The position numbers were made by a program, and so were the translations under genes. 64,000 bases of DNA, from NCBI RefSeq assembly GCF_019669925.1, contig NZ_AP019779.1:1317001-1381000 (forward strand), read 5' to 3'. Below the pieces are notes generated by a model. It had not been told where the DNA came from and did not search any database. It saw nothing but the letters and a program-made list of their open reading frames with translations. This DNA comes from Methanobrevibacter arboriphilus. Lineage in GTDB: Archaea; Methanobacteriota; Methanobacteria; Methanobacteriales; Methanobacteriaceae. Positions 63,761 to 64,000 of this stretch are shown piece after piece. The first letter of the stretch is position 1. Each line of letters starts with the position of its first letter.

Positions 63761-64000
63761 ATGACAACAGAAGTTCTTTTTAAATTTGCTAAAAAAAATA
63801 TTAACTTATCTCCTGAAGCTTATTATTTAATAAATAATTTGGATGATCCTTTAGATTTTTCTTCATCTTTAATTGTTAAATTAAAAAGTCAAGAATTTTC
63901 TAAAGAGGATTTAATCTCCTTAAGAGTGGATATTGTTGAGGACTTTATTAAAACCTTAGGGTTAGCTATTCCAAACCAAAATAATGATTCAGACGGTTCA
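63761..64000 (+). CDS. polB: DNA polymerase D small subunit, N-terminal part (partial)
   Basis: The first 80 codons begin MTTEVLFKFAKKNINLSPEAY, with LINNLDDPLDFSSSLIVKLKSQ and an acidic Asn/Asp stretch at the window edge. This matches the N-terminal helical domain of DP1, the exonuclease subunit of the euryarchaeal replicative polymerase. The catalytic part lies outside the window. No strong ribosome site precedes the ATG. Its nearness to oriC is typical for replication genes. Confidence 0.75.
   Translation, partial: MTTEVLFKFAKKNINLSPEAYYLINNLDDPLDFSSSLIVKLKSQEFSKEDLISLRVDIVEDFIKTLGLAIPNQNNDSDGS

Overview
The window is AT-rich archaeal DNA (GC about a quarter to 30 percent by eye) from a hydrogenotrophic methanogen of the order Methanobacteriales, most likely Methanobrevibacter or a close relative. 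The support is a Kae1-Bud32 fusion, Orc1/Cdc6, Hef helicase-nuclease, archaeal S15, methanogenesis marker 12, a Fae-Hps fusion, a coenzyme F390 synthetase-like enzyme, aconitase X (archaeal mevalonate route), the start of DNA polymerase D small subunit, anaerobic corrinoid genes, and GGTGAT/AGGTGA ribosome binding sites. Species cannot be fixed from the sequence alone. Many proteins carry Asn-, Lys-, Glu- or Asp-rich inserts where relatives are compact, as expected of a strongly AT-drifting genome.

Layout. 1-1.6 kb: tail of a membrane protein and a GT-B-fold glycosyltransferase-like gene. 1.65-3.04 kb: a radical SAM/HhH gene enclosed by an 87-bp inverted repeat. 3.1-11.6 kb: aconitase X, then a kae1-bud32 / rdgB / rps15 / DHH phosphoesterase cluster interrupted by an oppositely oriented F390 synthetase-like gene, then CobT-like. 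12-36 kb: housekeeping and biosynthesis. Branched-chain amino acid genes (ilvE, ilvC, ilvBN, ilvD) are scattered here, all on the minus strand, with uppP, tRNA-Val, a membrane-anchored Mrr-like protein, a tiny coiled-coil protein, an LSm protein, a VapBC module, a candidate structured RNA, a MATE exporter, surE, purD, argF, argS and signal peptidase. 35.4-38.8 kb: cupin, hybrid cluster protein and a TrmB-type regulator around a dyad-rich 740-bp upstream region. 39.5-45.1 kb: thrS, fae-hps, and a ParA gene with a partner that carries only the ParB N-terminal ParA-activating motif; dyad and direct repeats precede parA. 45.1-51.8 kb: hef, trmI, pyrB, cbiB and a small conserved-type protein.

51.8-55.0 kb is the probable chromosome replication origin: a 2.1-kb non-coding stretch with multiple origin recognition boxes, including a perfect 28-bp inverted pair around an AT-rich core, followed directly by cdc6. 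Past it lie cbiG, two secreted single-membrane-pass proteins, a tandem MgtE-type transporter, its likely PhoU/TrkA-C regulator, cbiH with a Cys-rich tail, a glycosylated surface protein, and the first 80 codons of PolD small subunit. Origin-box sequences recur outside the intergenic origin at 57.3, 59.7, 60.4 and, degenerately, 63.1 kb.

The best candidates for something undescribed are (1) the ParA plus ParB-N-mimic pair with its upstream dyads, (2) the extended origin with outlying boxes, (3) the inverted-repeat-bounded radical SAM cassette, and (4) the structured RNA candidate near 19.5-19.7 kb.
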